Part shown: in pieces, positions 18,134-26,722 of the stretch
How the letters are laid out: each line of letters starts with the position of its first letter
Position numbering within the stretch: the first letter of the stretch is position 1
Assembly: GCA_002863125.1 (NCBI GenBank)
Contig: PKEB01000019.1
Coordinates: 62,001-126,000 of the forward strand
Direction of reading: 5' to 3'
From: Flavobacteriales bacterium
Lineage (GTDB): Bacteria; Bacteroidota; Bacteroidia; Flavobacteriales_D; Sanyastnellaceae
DNA: 64,000 nucleotides
Notes under the pieces: model-generated
The model's input: the letters and a program-made list of their open reading frames with translations, nothing else
Database searches by the model: none
Told to the model about the DNA's origin: nothing
Translations under genes and position numbers: made by a program

Positions 18134-20001
18134 TCCACGACACATACGACGTCATCGTAGTTGGGGCTGGGCACGCGGGCAATGAAGCTGCTGCTGCTGC
18201 CGCAAACCTTGGGGCCTCTACCCTGCTCATCACCATGAACATGGGGGTCATTGGTCAGATGTCCTGCAACCCCGCGATGGGTGGAATCGCCAAAGGCCAG
18301 ATCGTCCGAGAGATTGACGCGATGGGTGGATATTCCGGCATTGTCAGCGACCACAGCGCCATCCAGTTCCGCATGTTAAACCGGTCCAAAGGACCCGCTA
18401 TGTGGTCGCCACGCACCCAGAACGACCGCATGCGCTTCGCTGAAAAATGGCGATTGATGCTGGAGCAAACGGCGAAACTCGATTTTTGGCAGGACGCTGT
18501 GGTCGAATTGCTAATCGAAAACGGCACCTGTGTAGGAGTCAAAACCCAGTTGGGTGCCACCATTCGTTCCCGATCGGTCGTCGTAACCGCAGGCACATTT
18601 CTGAACGGCCTCATGCACGTCGGTGAGAAGCAATTTGGTGGTGGCCGTGCCGGTGAAAAAGCTGTACGCGGCATTACGGAACAATTGGTGGAGCACGGTT
18701 TCAGTGCGGACCGCATGAAAACAGGAACCCCTCCGCGCGTGGATGGTCGCAGCATTAACTACGGTGTGATGGAAGAGCAAAAGGGCGATGACAATCCACA
18801 GCGCTTCTCATACACCGACACACCTCTGCTCAAGTACCAACGCAGTTGCCACATCGCCTACACCAACACGGGTGTCCACGACCTGCTCCGCGAAGGCTTT
18901 GACCGGTCGCCCATGTTCAACGGACGCATCCAAGGCCTGGGGCCCCGGTACTGCCCGAGCATCGAAGACAAAATCGAACGGTTCAGCGACAAAGACGCGC
19001 ACCAGTTGTTTGTAGAGCCCGAAGGGTGGGACACCATTGAAGTCTATGTAAACGGTTTCAGCACAAGCCTGCCTGAGGACGTCCAAGTTCGTGCCTTGCG
19101 CGCCGTGCCTGGGTTTGAAAACGTGAAGTTCTTCCGGCCTGGTTATGCGGTTGAGTATGACTTCTTCCACCCAACTCAGCTCCGGCACAGCCTTGAAACA
19201 AAGGCCATCAACAACTTGTTTTTTGCTGGACAAATCAACGGCACCACCGGTTACGAAGAGGCTGCCGCCCAAGGCATCATGGCGGGAATCAACGCTGCGC
19301 GTTCCACGTGGAACAAAGAGCCTGTTGTGCTCAAGCGCAACCAAGCCTATATCGGAGTGTTGATTGACGACTTGGTCACGAAAGGGACCAAAGAGCCGTA
19401 CCGGATGTTCACGTCGCGCGCCGAATACCGCATTCTACTGCGCCAAGACAACGCGGATCAACGGCTCACCCCGTTATCTCACAGCATTGGCTTGGCAGAT
19501 GACAGCCGTTTGCACGACCTCGAAAGCAAGCGATCACGGGTACAAGCGATGCGAAAGGGCCTTGAAAAACTCAGTGTATCGCCGGAAGATGCTTCGGGTG
19601 TATTAGCGGCCAAAGCGTCGGCGCCACTCAAACAGAAGCAGAAAGCCATTTCGATTCTGACACGGCCGAACATTGGCATCAATGACATGATTGACCACAT
19701 GGAAGGGGTGGCCGCGTTGTCTAGTGCCAACGGGTTAACACCGTCCGATTTGGAAAGCATGGAGGTCGAGATCAAATACCAGGGCTACATCGAAAAGGAG
19801 CAGGCGGTCGCCGACAAGTTGCAGCGATTGGATTACGTCAGCATCCCTAAGGACTTCGATTACCACGCGTTGGAATCACTCAGCAGTGAAGCGCGAGAAA
19901 AGCTTTCCGCTGAACAACCCGACACCCTCGCCACCGCTTCGAGAATTTCTGGGGTCAGCGCTTCCGATCTGGCGGTTCTCCTCGTCCGGCTCGGTCGATA
20001 A
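18130..20001 (+). CDS. mnmG: tRNA uridine-5-carboxymethylaminomethyl modification enzyme MnmG (GidA)
   Basis: A 623-residue FAD enzyme that, with MnmE, installs the cmnm5 group on U34 of tRNAs. The ATG at 18130 overlaps the ybeY stop and gives the canonical start. Motifs include the FAD-binding VVGAGHAGNEAA, MSCNPAMGGIAKGQIVREID, GTFLNGLMHVG, RMKTGTPPR, FFAGQINGTTGYEEAAAQG and MFTSRAEYRI. Length matches the family (about 620-630). A palindrome close to the ParB site lies inside the coding region at 19300-19315, and a perfect parS lies 2 bases past the stop. This agrees with the gidA-near-origin arrangement known from many bacteria. Confidence 0.96.
   Translation: MIHDTYDVIVVGAGHAGNEAAAAAANLGASTLLITMNMGVIGQMSCNPAMGGIAKGQIVREIDAMGGYSGIVSDHSAIQFRMLNRSKGPAMWSPRTQNDRMRFAEKWRLMLEQTAKLDFWQDAVVELLIENGTCVGVKTQLGATIRSRSVVVTAGTFLNGLMHVGEKQFGGGRAGEKAVRGITEQLVEHGFSADRMKTGTPPRVDGRSINYGVMEEQKGDDNPQRFSYTDTPLLKYQRSCHIAYTNTGVHDLLREGFDRSPMFNGRIQGLGPRYCPSIEDKIERFSDKDAHQLFVEPEGWDTIEVYVNGFSTSLPEDVQVRALRAVPGFENVKFFRPGYAVEYDFFHPTQLRHSLETKAINNLFFAGQINGTTGYEEAAAQGIMAGINAARSTWNKEPVVLKRNQAYIGVLIDDLVTKGTKEPYRMFTSRAEYRILLRQDNADQRLTPLSHSIGLADDSRLHDLESKRSRVQAMRKGLEKLSVSPEDASGVLAAKASAPLKQKQKAISILTRPNIGINDMIDHMEGVAALSSANGLTPSDLESMEVEIKYQGYIEKEQAVADKLQRLDYVSIPKDFDYHALESLSSEAREKLSAEQPDTLATASRISGVSASDLAVLLVRLGR
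19300..19315. promoter_or_regulatory. parS-like palindrome inside mnmG
   Basis: The sequence CGTTCCACGTGGAACA matches the parS variant TGTTCCACGTGGAACA at 15 of 16 positions. It differs at three positions from the perfect parS copy 704 bases downstream. The inner 14 bases are fully palindromic. It falls in the codons for the ARSTWNK segment of MnmG, so part of the match could be coding constraint, but a perfect 14-base palindrome with the CACGTG core this close to a second site is unlikely by chance. ParB binding is inferred. Confidence 0.55.
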
Positions 20002-20003
20002 GA

Positions 20004-20019
20004 TGTTTCACGTGAAACA
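20004..20019. promoter_or_regulatory. parS: parS centromere site (ParB binding), perfect 16-mer
   Basis: The sequence TGTTTCACGTGAAACA is a perfect palindrome and identical to the widely conserved chromosomal parS consensus first defined in Bacillus subtilis. It lies 2 bases after the mnmG stop codon in a non-coding gap. ParB dimers load on such sites, which in most bacteria cluster around the replication origin, and ParA and SMC act on the complex to segregate sister origins. The parAB genes are not in this window. The identification rests on exact sequence identity and position. Confidence 0.88.
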
Positions 20020-20138
20020 CCTTCAATAAGGCTGTTTTCTCGCCTTTCTCGGCACAAACACCCCTTCGTGAAGCATACATCGAATTGTCTATGAAACTTG
20101 TTTTTTGCAAAATTTTGATTTTCAGTGTTTTAGCCCGC

Positions 20139-20170
20139 TTTGTTGGCCAAAACCCGCCAAACTACCTTTG
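20139..20170 (+). promoter_or_regulatory. Bacteroidota-type promoter for the aldehyde dehydrogenase gene
   Basis: A TTTG at 20139-20142 is followed after 20 bases by TACCTTTG at 20163-20170. This matches the Bacteroidota sigma consensus TTTG-N(18-20)-TAnnTTTG. The ATG of the downstream gene is at 20191, giving a short leader. Confidence 0.7.
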
Positions 20171-20190
20171 CGGCTGAATATTTCATCACC

Positions 20191-21723
20191 ATGGACATCC
20201 AAAACATCCTCCGCGAGCTCAACATTCAATCCACCAACCCCGGTGTTATGATCGGTACCGAAGCATTTGGCTCTGGGCCCGTCATTGAATCCATTTCACC
20301 TGTCGACGGCAAAGTCATTGCGTCGCTTACAAGTGCAACCGAGGAAGAATACGAGCGCGTCATTGCAGCGGCCCAAGCCGCCTTTGTGGAATGGAGAACT
20401 GTACCGGCTCCAAAGAGGGGAGAGGTAGTGCGTCAATTCGGAGACGCCCTTCGCGAGAAGAAGGATGCGTTGGGCGCCTTGGTGAGTTATGAGATGGGCA
20501 AGTCACTGCAAGAAGGTTTGGGTGAGGTTCAGGAGATGATCGATATCTGTGACTTTGCGGTCGGCCTGAGCCGTCAACTCTACGGAATGACCACACATTC
20601 CGAGCGGCCCGAGCACCGCATGTTTGAACAGTACCACCCGCTCGGAGTGGTTGGGATCATCTCTGCTTTCAACTTTCCTGTCGCGGTTTGGGCTTGGAAC
20701 ACGGCCCTTGCGTGGATCTGCGGTGACTCGTGTGTGTGGAAGCCTTCGGAAAAGAGCGCGCTCTGCTCCATTGCTTGCCAACACATTTGGAACGAGGTCG
20801 CTGAAGCCAACGGTGTTCCCGCGGCTTTGTCGTGTGTCGTGAACGGCTACGCCAACATCGGTGAGAAAATCAGCGCCGATGGCCGCATTCCGCTCGTTAG
20901 TGCGACCGGAAGCACGCGAATGGGCAAAGCCGTTGGTGCTACGGTCGGCGCTCGACTGGGCCGTGCTTTGCTCGAATTGGGTGGAAACAACGCCATCATC
21001 ATCACGCCGGACGCCGACCTCGACATGGTGGTGCCCGCAGCGGTGTTTGGTGCTGTCGGAACGTGTGGCCAGCGTTGCACCTCCACGCGCCGTTTGATCA
21101 TCCACCGGTCCATCTACGATCAGGTCAAAAACGTGTTAGCCAGTGCCTACCAGCAGTTGAGCATCGGCAACCCCCTCGACCAAAACAACCACGTCGGACC
21201 ACTGACCGACCAAGATGCCGTCCAAATGTACTTGGATGCGCTTCAGGCAGTCGAAGACCAAGGAGGAAAATTTGTTGTGAAAGGAGGGAAGCTCGAGGGT
21301 GCTGAATACGAAAGCGGTTGCTACGTCAGCCCATCCATCGCTGAGGCGTCCAACGACTTGGCGATTGTGCAACACGAAACCTTCGCGCCGCTGTTGTACA
21401 TCATGCCATACGACGACTTGGATGAGGCCATTGCCATGCAAAACAACGTCGCACAAGGGTTGTCATCAGCCATCATGACCAACAACGTCCGTGAAGCCGA
21501 AGCCTTCCTGTGTGCAAGCGGTTCCGATTGCGGCATTGCGAACGTCAACATTGGTACTTCCGGCGCAGAGATCGGCGGTGCCTTTGGCGGCGAGAAGGAA
21601 ACAGGCGGCGGCCGCGAGTCAGGCTCTGACGCGTGGAAAGCATACATGCGTCGACAAACCAATACCGTCAATTACGGCCGAACCTTGCCGTTGGCTCAAG
21701 GCATCAAATTCGACCTCGGTTGA
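20191..21723 (+). CDS. ALDH7-type (antiquitin-like) aldehyde dehydrogenase
   Basis: A 510-residue NAD-dependent aldehyde dehydrogenase. The ATG at 20191, just after the promoter, is preferred over an upstream in-frame start. It shows ISPVDGKVIAS, EMGKSLQEGLGEVQEMIDIC, ISAFNFPVAVWAWNTALA, the catalytic-Glu segment LLELGGNNAII, and the catalytic Cys (about residue 296) in GTCGQRCTSTRR. The C-terminal VNIGTSGAEIGGAFGGEKET and GRTLPLAQGIKFDL are hallmarks of the ALDH7 family. Members oxidise alpha-aminoadipic semialdehyde (piperideine-6-carboxylate) in lysine catabolism. No other lysine-degradation gene is adjacent, so the substrate assignment rests on family only. The stop overlaps the start of the downstream lipoprotein gene. 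Confidence 0.92.
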   Translation: MDIQNILRELNIQSTNPGVMIGTEAFGSGPVIESISPVDGKVIASLTSATEEEYERVIAAAQAAFVEWRTVPAPKRGEVVRQFGDALREKKDALGALVSYEMGKSLQEGLGEVQEMIDICDFAVGLSRQLYGMTTHSERPEHRMFEQYHPLGVVGIISAFNFPVAVWAWNTALAWICGDSCVWKPSEKSALCSIACQHIWNEVAEANGVPAALSCVVNGYANIGEKISADGRIPLVSATGSTRMGKAVGATVGARLGRALLELGGNNAIIITPDADLDMVVPAAVFGAVGTCGQRCTSTRRLIIHRSIYDQVKNVLASAYQQLSIGNPLDQNNHVGPLTDQDAVQMYLDALQAVEDQGGKFVVKGGKLEGAEYESGCYVSPSIAEASNDLAIVQHETFAPLLYIMPYDDLDEAIAMQNNVAQGLSSAIMTNNVREAEAFLCASGSDCGIANVNIGTSGAEIGGAFGGEKETGGGRESGSDAWKAYMRRQTNTVNYGRTLPLAQGIKFDLG

Positions 21724-22895
21724 TGCGCCGAACCTTACTGGTTCTTGCGGCTGCTTCGTTGGCAGCGTGTGGACCTCCCCCAACACAAACCCCGATATTT
21801 AACCGGATGGTCTTCGCGTTGAATGATTCGATTGAAGCTGGTTTTCCAGTTTCGATCAGCGACTCAATGTGGGTGATTGACAATGGGGGAGAGGCCATTC
21901 AACTCAACCGCATCAGCCACACCGCATTCCGAGTTCCTGTATTCAATGGTTCCCTCACCTTGAATACTGAAAACAAGGGACATTGGACCGATTCCCTGCG
22001 TCCAGCCGCAGAAAACGGCGCTTACCAAGTCCCGTTTGCCCTGAGAGCAGACGCTTCATCTACAGCCAGCCAACCCGTATCCGGTTGTTGGGATGTTTGG
22101 TTCGGCGAAGGCAGCGCTCAACAAGAGGGGGTGGCCAGTGCGCAGCTCGACTTGCGATCCTCGGATGACCGGACGGAAGGCACGATACGCACACCCACAG
22201 GTGATTACCGCTACCTGTCAGGCCAGTTTGATGGCAACGAGTTAAATCTTCAAACGTTTGACGGCGCCCACCTGTTTTACTTCAGCGCCACGCGTTTCGA
22301 TGATGCGTGGGGCAATGGTCATTTCTACAGCGGCAACCACTACCACACCCGGTGGTCAGCGGCCCCTGCTGAACCGTGGGATTCAAGTGTCGCGTTGGAC
22401 CAATTGAACCCTCCTGCGGACTCCTTGTTTGTTCGCCTCATCGATGAGGACGGTAATCCCTACGATCGCATGTTATTACCGAAAAAAGGTCGCGTGACCG
22501 TATTGGATGTCCTGGGCACGTGGTGTCCCAATTGCATGGACGAGGTACGGCTACTGTCGGCCCTTCCCATGGAACATACTGATCAACTTTCCGTGGCATT
22601 CGAGCGGCCGGATTCAGCCGCAGAAGCTTATGAACGGTTGAACCATTTTCGCACGGAAATGGGGGTGGTTTGGGATGTCGTGTTGGGCGGAAAAGCGAGC
22701 AAACAAGTGGCGGCCGATGCGTTCCCGTTTTTGGACCGCATCATCAGTTTTCCCACCACGCTGTTTATCCAGCACGACGGCACCGTTCACGTCCACTCAG
22801 GATTCAATGGTCCCGCGACCGGCGCAGCTTACGAAGAAGAGGTTGCCGCATTTAAGCGGTATGCTGCGCCCGTTATTTCGTTGGGAAGTCGTTGA
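21723..22895 (+). CDS. Thioredoxin-fold (TlpA-like) lipoprotein
   Basis: A 390-residue predicted lipoprotein. The start at 21723 overlaps the preceding stop (TGATG) and opens a lipoprotein signal with lipobox LAAC (Cys 16). Residues about 20-250 are beta-rich without a recognised family. The C-terminal part is thioredoxin-like: VTVLDVLGTWCPNCMDEV with a CPNC redox pair, then FPTTLFIQHDGTVHVHSGF containing the cis-Pro region. Related TlpA/ResA proteins reduce periplasmic disulfides, for example in cytochrome c maturation, and many Bacteroidota have extended lipoprotein forms with an N-terminal domain like this one. Its last 23 bases overlap, tail to tail, the end of the RpiB-peptidase fusion gene. 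Confidence 0.83.
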   Translation: MRRTLLVLAAASLAACGPPPTQTPIFNRMVFALNDSIEAGFPVSISDSMWVIDNGGEAIQLNRISHTAFRVPVFNGSLTLNTENKGHWTDSLRPAAENGAYQVPFALRADASSTASQPVSGCWDVWFGEGSAQQEGVASAQLDLRSSDDRTEGTIRTPTGDYRYLSGQFDGNELNLQTFDGAHLFYFSATRFDDAWGNGHFYSGNHYHTRWSAAPAEPWDSSVALDQLNPPADSLFVRLIDEDGNPYDRMLLPKKGRVTVLDVLGTWCPNCMDEVRLLSALPMEHTDQLSVAFERPDSAAEAYERLNHFRTEMGVVWDVVLGGKASKQVAADAFPFLDRIISFPTTLFIQHDGTVHVHSGFNGPATGAAYEEEVAAFKRYAAPVISLGSR

Positions 22896-24801
22896 CCCGG
22901 TCGACTTCGATGCGTTTTGTTTGGTTCGCTAACTGCCAAGCCGTGTAAAACACGAGCTGGCCAATTTCGGCCGTCTTGCCGTAATGGATTTTCTCCGGAT
23001 CATCTCCAGGGCGGTGGTAATCCTCATGGACGCCGCTGAAGTAGAAAATCACCGGGATGTTGTTCTTCGCAAAGTTGTAGTGATCGGAACGGTAGTAAAA
23101 CCGATTGGGATCATCTGGGGCATTGAAGGTGTAATCCAACGCTAGGTTGGTGTAGGTCGCGTTGGCGGTTTCGCTGATGTCGTGGAGCTCTGAGGAGAGT
23201 TTGTCTGAGCCAATGAGGTAGACGTAGCGGTCGTCGTCCGGGTGCGCTTCGTCTACACGTCCAATCATGTCAATGTTCAAGTTGGTGACGGTCTTTTCCA
23301 AAGGCCAAATGGGGTGATCAGCATACCATTCGCTGCCCAACAAACCTTTCTCTTCGCCCACAACGGTCATCAACAATACGCTGCGCTTGGGGCCTTTGCC
23401 TGCCTTTACCGCTTCTTGAAAAGCCTGTGCAAGTTCCAATACTGTGACGGTACCCGATCCGTCATCGTCTGCGCCATTGTGGATTTCGCCGTCGATGATT
23501 CCCACGTGGTCGTAATGGGCTGTGATTACAATCAATTCTTCACGCAACAGGGAATCCGAACCTGGGATGTAGCCGAGAACATTCTGACCAATGACCGCTT
23601 CTTCGGTGCGTTCCAACGAAAACGTCCACGATGCCTCGACCAAATCCACAGCGTCGGGTGCTTTCCCCTTAGCCAGTTTTTTGCTCCACTTCTTCCATGA
23701 TTTTACATCCGCGGCACTCCACCATCCGTCGGTAGCGGCTGCATTCACCATGAAAGTGGGTATGCGCGTTCCCTCACGCTCTTTTGGTTCTTCACGGTCC
23801 AAACGCAACGACTTGCGCATCAACCACGGCTTCATGCGGCTGCGCAGAGTGCTGATGTCTTCGCTAACCACGACGACGGCGGCAGCACCCCCGGCGTTTG
23901 CCATTTCACGTACTTCACTCAATCCATCGGTTCCAGCCACCACAACCGCTTTCCCGGCGACATCGGCGGAAGCAAGCGCCGATGCACTGCTCACCGCTAC
24001 CATGGATAAGTCCTCGAGTGCCGATACCTTCAGCCCAGGGTAGAAAAGAAAGTCATCCAGAAATACAAGTGACTTGCCATTGACAGCAGCCTGACCACCG
24101 GTGATCTGCGAACGGATCAACTTAACCGGTTGGTAATAGGTGGAGCCGTCATAAGGTTCGATGCCGAGGCTGTTGAAGTGGCTTGCGATGTAGGCGGCAG
24201 CTTTCTCTGCACCGCGTTCGCCTGTCTCACGGCCTTCAAACGCGTCGCTCGCCAACACCATCAAGTGATTTTCCAAATCATCAGCCTTTATCGTAGCCGC
24301 ATAAGGCTGTGGGTTCTCCAACTGCGCCAGCGCTTGAAGCGAAGGAACCAGCGACAACAAACAAAGGATCACAGCGCAGGCAATTTTATTGACTCGGCGC
24401 TCGTGCCTGCCGCCTTCAAATTCCTCTTCCATGTAGGCCTTCAAAATGTCCAGGCCCTCTGCTTCGGTGACAAACCGTGCGGGGATACACAAGACATTGG
24501 CATTGTTGTGTTGCTTCACCAGTTTGGCTACCTCGCTATTCCAAGCCAATCCAGCTCGAACCGACTGGTGCTTATTGGCTGTCATCGCAACGCCGTTGGC
24601 TGAACCACAGATCAAGATGCCGAAGTCGGCCAATGCGCTCGCAACATCCTCCGAAACGGCGTGTGCATGATCGGGGTAATCCACACTTTCCTCTGAATCA
24701 GTGCCGCGATTGATAACTTCGATGCCCTGGGATTCCAGGTACGTGGTTAGGACCTTTTTCAAGGCAGGTCCAGCATGATCACCTCCTATTGAAACGCGCA
24801 T
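22873..24801 (-). CDS. RpiB-M28 peptidase fusion: ribose-5-phosphate isomerase B joined in frame to a secreted M28 aminopeptidase
   Basis: A single 642-residue frame from ATG 24801. Residues 1-142 are a complete RpiB: GGDHAGPALK, SVDYPDHAHAVS, catalytic-Cys region GILICGSANGVAMTANK, and the terminal FEGGRHERRVNK. Without a stop the frame continues into a hydrophobic stretch (about 141-158) ending LQALAQ, which looks like a signal peptide with cleavage before Gln 160. The remainder is an M28 metallopeptidase with an inserted PA-type domain (about 250-400). Metal and catalytic motifs are ITAHYDHVGIIDG, NGADDDGSGT, VVGEEKGLLGSEWYADHP, NIDMIGR and a late SDHYNFAKNNIPVIFYFSG. Products might be one anchored protein, or two proteins if ATG 24432 or GTG 24372 is used internally. 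An alternative is loss of the stop/start between two genes. Confidence 0.85.
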   Translation of the reverse strand: MRVSIGGDHAGPALKKVLTTYLESQGIEVINRGTDSEESVDYPDHAHAVSEDVASALADFGILICGSANGVAMTANKHQSVRAGLAWNSEVAKLVKQHNNANVLCIPARFVTEAEGLDILKAYMEEEFEGGRHERRVNKIACAVILCLLSLVPSLQALAQLENPQPYAATIKADDLENHLMVLASDAFEGRETGERGAEKAAAYIASHFNSLGIEPYDGSTYYQPVKLIRSQITGGQAAVNGKSLVFLDDFLFYPGLKVSALEDLSMVAVSSASALASADVAGKAVVVAGTDGLSEVREMANAGGAAAVVVVSEDISTLRSRMKPWLMRKSLRLDREEPKEREGTRIPTFMVNAAATDGWWSAADVKSWKKWSKKLAKGKAPDAVDLVEASWTFSLERTEEAVIGQNVLGYIPGSDSLLREELIVITAHYDHVGIIDGEIHNGADDDGSGTVTVLELAQAFQEAVKAGKGPKRSVLLMTVVGEEKGLLGSEWYADHPIWPLEKTVTNLNIDMIGRVDEAHPDDDRYVYLIGSDKLSSELHDISETANATYTNLALDYTFNAPDDPNRFYYRSDHYNFAKNNIPVIFYFSGVHEDYHRPGDDPEKIHYGKTAEIGQLVFYTAWQLANQTKRIEVDRVNDFPTK

Positions 24802-25181
24802 TTTCTCGAATTTGAGCGGCAAGTTAATTCACAACTTCACGGTTGATAGTGCGTTTATCGTGTGAAGAACTCCACAACAACTTCACTTTCGATTTCGTGG
24901 TTTTCGACTAAGCCAGTGAACCCCTCACAATTCAAAATTTTCGACCTCGAATTTTCCCCTTCACTTTTCCGGATTCTTTTGAAGGTTATCTACGATTCAC
25001 GTTGGCATAAATTATCCGAACCGCGTGCTGTACACAGGGTGTTTAAAACCATCTTTAAGGTTTGAAAATCAATGGTTCATTTTGCACCACCCTGTTCAGA
25101 ACTGGAACGTTTGTCGTGAACAAGGTGGAAATCAATGCAAAATCTATGTGGCTTACCAACAGAATCAACATCCCTATTACG
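24802..25181. other. Non-coding gap of about 380 bases upstream of the MORN-repeat gene
   Basis: This A+T-rich stretch separates the divergent RpiB-peptidase fusion and MORN-repeat genes. It should contain both promoters. I found no tRNA, no clear hairpin terminator and no convincing TAnnTTTG element. Short open frames here lack ATG starts and family resemblance. Two weak TTATC-type words (near 24989 and 25012) are not convincing DnaA boxes. Confidence 0.4.
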
Positions 25182-26708
25182 ATGGATTTATTTTCTAAGA
25201 AAGAGAATATTTTATTGTTGTGTCTGTGGATGACAACTTGCTGCCTTTCGCAAGAATCTGTCGGTGAATGCAGCTGGACGGTGTATACCTTTCCGAATGG
25301 AAAAACAGCAAGCGAAGGATGTTTAATCAATGGTCAACCCGAAGGGATTTGGACGGCGTTCCATGAAAATGGCAACGTTAAGAGCAAGGGTAATCGCCGG
25401 GACTTTTTGCTCGATGGGACCTGGGATTTTTTTGATTCAACCGGGGTCAAGTTGCGATCGGTGGAATATGCAGCGGATTTGAAGTCGGGATGGGAACGCA
25501 GTTATTACCCCAACGGAGAAGTGAGGGTTGAGCAGCACTACGAAGCCAACCAACGTTCCGGTTGGACGTATGAATACGACCAGGAAGGCCAACGGCGGAA
25601 AGCGATCCCGTATCGCAGCAATTTGGAGGATGGGAAGGGCCGGGAATACGCGGCAGACGGACGCACGATCGCGCTGCTCGAATACGACAAAGGGTATTTG
25701 CGCACCATCGAAAAAGTCAACCGATACGACTCATTTGGGCAGAAGACTGGGGTCTGGATGGAGTGGACAGGCAATGGAATTTTGCAGGAACAAGGACCGT
25801 GGGAATCGGGCAAGCGGAACGGATTGTTTCGATTTTATGATCAATGGGGACAGCTCGAAGATGTGGTGAAGTATTTGGAAGGTGAATTGGTTTCGGATGC
25901 GGTGGAGACCCAAGAAATTGACATTCGAACGACCACCCATACCAACGGAACCATTGCGACGCGCTCGACCTACGAGAATGGAGTGCGAGTCGGAGTGTAC
26001 ACCGAGTACGACGAAGCTGGAAATATTACCGCTGGTGCCCTCTATGAACAGGGACTGAAGGTTGGCGAAGGGGTAACCAACGCCGAGGGCAAGCGCGTAG
26101 GGGAATGGAAGCAATTTTATCCGGATGGTACACTCAAATCCGAAGGGCTTTTTACTGAAGGCAAACGTGAGGGTCGTTGGAGGTTTTACGCGGAGACGGG
26201 TCAATTGATCCAAGAGGGTACATACCGAGACGGCGCCTTTCACGGAAACTGGCGTTGGTATTACATCGATGGCTCCCTGCACCGCGATGAATCGTACCGG
26301 AAAGGCAAGGCTGATGGTAATTTTTTGGAATTGGATCGTGCAGGCAAAACACTGGTGGATGGCCGGTATGATTACGGATTGAAACAAGGCCCTTGGATCA
26401 TGGATGTGAATGATCACAGGGAAGAAGGCCAATACGTTGATGGTGAACGGCACGGTACCTGGATCCATACCTTCCCGAATGGCACAGAGCAGTTCAAAGG
26501 CGAATTTGAAATGGGCCTGCCCATTGGCAAGCACGTCTACAAGGATTACAACGGCTCCACTGAACGGGTGGAACGCTACAACCTCGGACAGCGCGAAGGC
26601 AAATGGCTTTATTACGGACCCAATCAGATGCTTCAACAAACCTTGGAATACAAGCGCGGGGAGTTGGTAAGAATCGATGGCAAGCGAATCAAACCCGCTG
26701 AGGGTTAA
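25182..26708 (+). CDS. Secreted MORN/YwqK-type repeat protein
   Basis: A 508-residue protein. ATG 25182 is chosen because it opens a signal-like N-terminus (MDLFSKKENILLLCLWM, then CCLSQ); in-frame starts upstream add an unlikely N-terminal tail. The body is a near-continuous array of about eighteen repeats of 22-27 residues with the pattern G-x-W-x-x-(Y/F)-x-x-x-G-x-L-x-x-x-G, for example REGRWRFYAETGQLIQEGTY and HGNWRWYYIDGSLHRDESY. This is the YwqK/MORN_2 repeat, widespread in Bacteroidota exported proteins; its function is generally unknown. The YwqK name derives from a Bacillus antitoxin, but no toxin partner is seen here. The gene is 14 bases before a multi-PAS histidine kinase and probably co-transcribed with it. 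Confidence 0.82.
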   Translation: MDLFSKKENILLLCLWMTTCCLSQESVGECSWTVYTFPNGKTASEGCLINGQPEGIWTAFHENGNVKSKGNRRDFLLDGTWDFFDSTGVKLRSVEYAADLKSGWERSYYPNGEVRVEQHYEANQRSGWTYEYDQEGQRRKAIPYRSNLEDGKGREYAADGRTIALLEYDKGYLRTIEKVNRYDSFGQKTGVWMEWTGNGILQEQGPWESGKRNGLFRFYDQWGQLEDVVKYLEGELVSDAVETQEIDIRTTTHTNGTIATRSTYENGVRVGVYTEYDEAGNITAGALYEQGLKVGEGVTNAEGKRVGEWKQFYPDGTLKSEGLFTEGKREGRWRFYAETGQLIQEGTYRDGAFHGNWRWYYIDGSLHRDESYRKGKADGNFLELDRAGKTLVDGRYDYGLKQGPWIMDVNDHREEGQYVDGERHGTWIHTFPNGTEQFKGEFEMGLPIGKHVYKDYNGSTERVERYNLGQREGKWLYYGPNQMLQQTLEYKRGELVRIDGKRIKPAEG

Positions 26709-26722
26709 CTTAGAGGGATAGC

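Noticed and set aside
24980-25040. DnaA-box-like words (TTATCTACG, TTATCCG) suggesting an origin
   Set aside because: Neither matches TTATNCACA, there are only two, and no A+T-rich unwinding repeats are seen. The parS sites show proximity to an origin, not the origin itself.
24862-25065. A 67-codon open frame between the RpiB fusion and the MORN gene
   Set aside because: It has no ATG start, no resemblance to any family and an A+T-rich, low-complexity composition.
25182-26708. Toxin-antitoxin system (YwqK antitoxin name)
   Set aside because: The MORN_2/YwqK repeat is widespread in exported Bacteroidota proteins; there is a signal-like N-terminus and no toxin neighbour.
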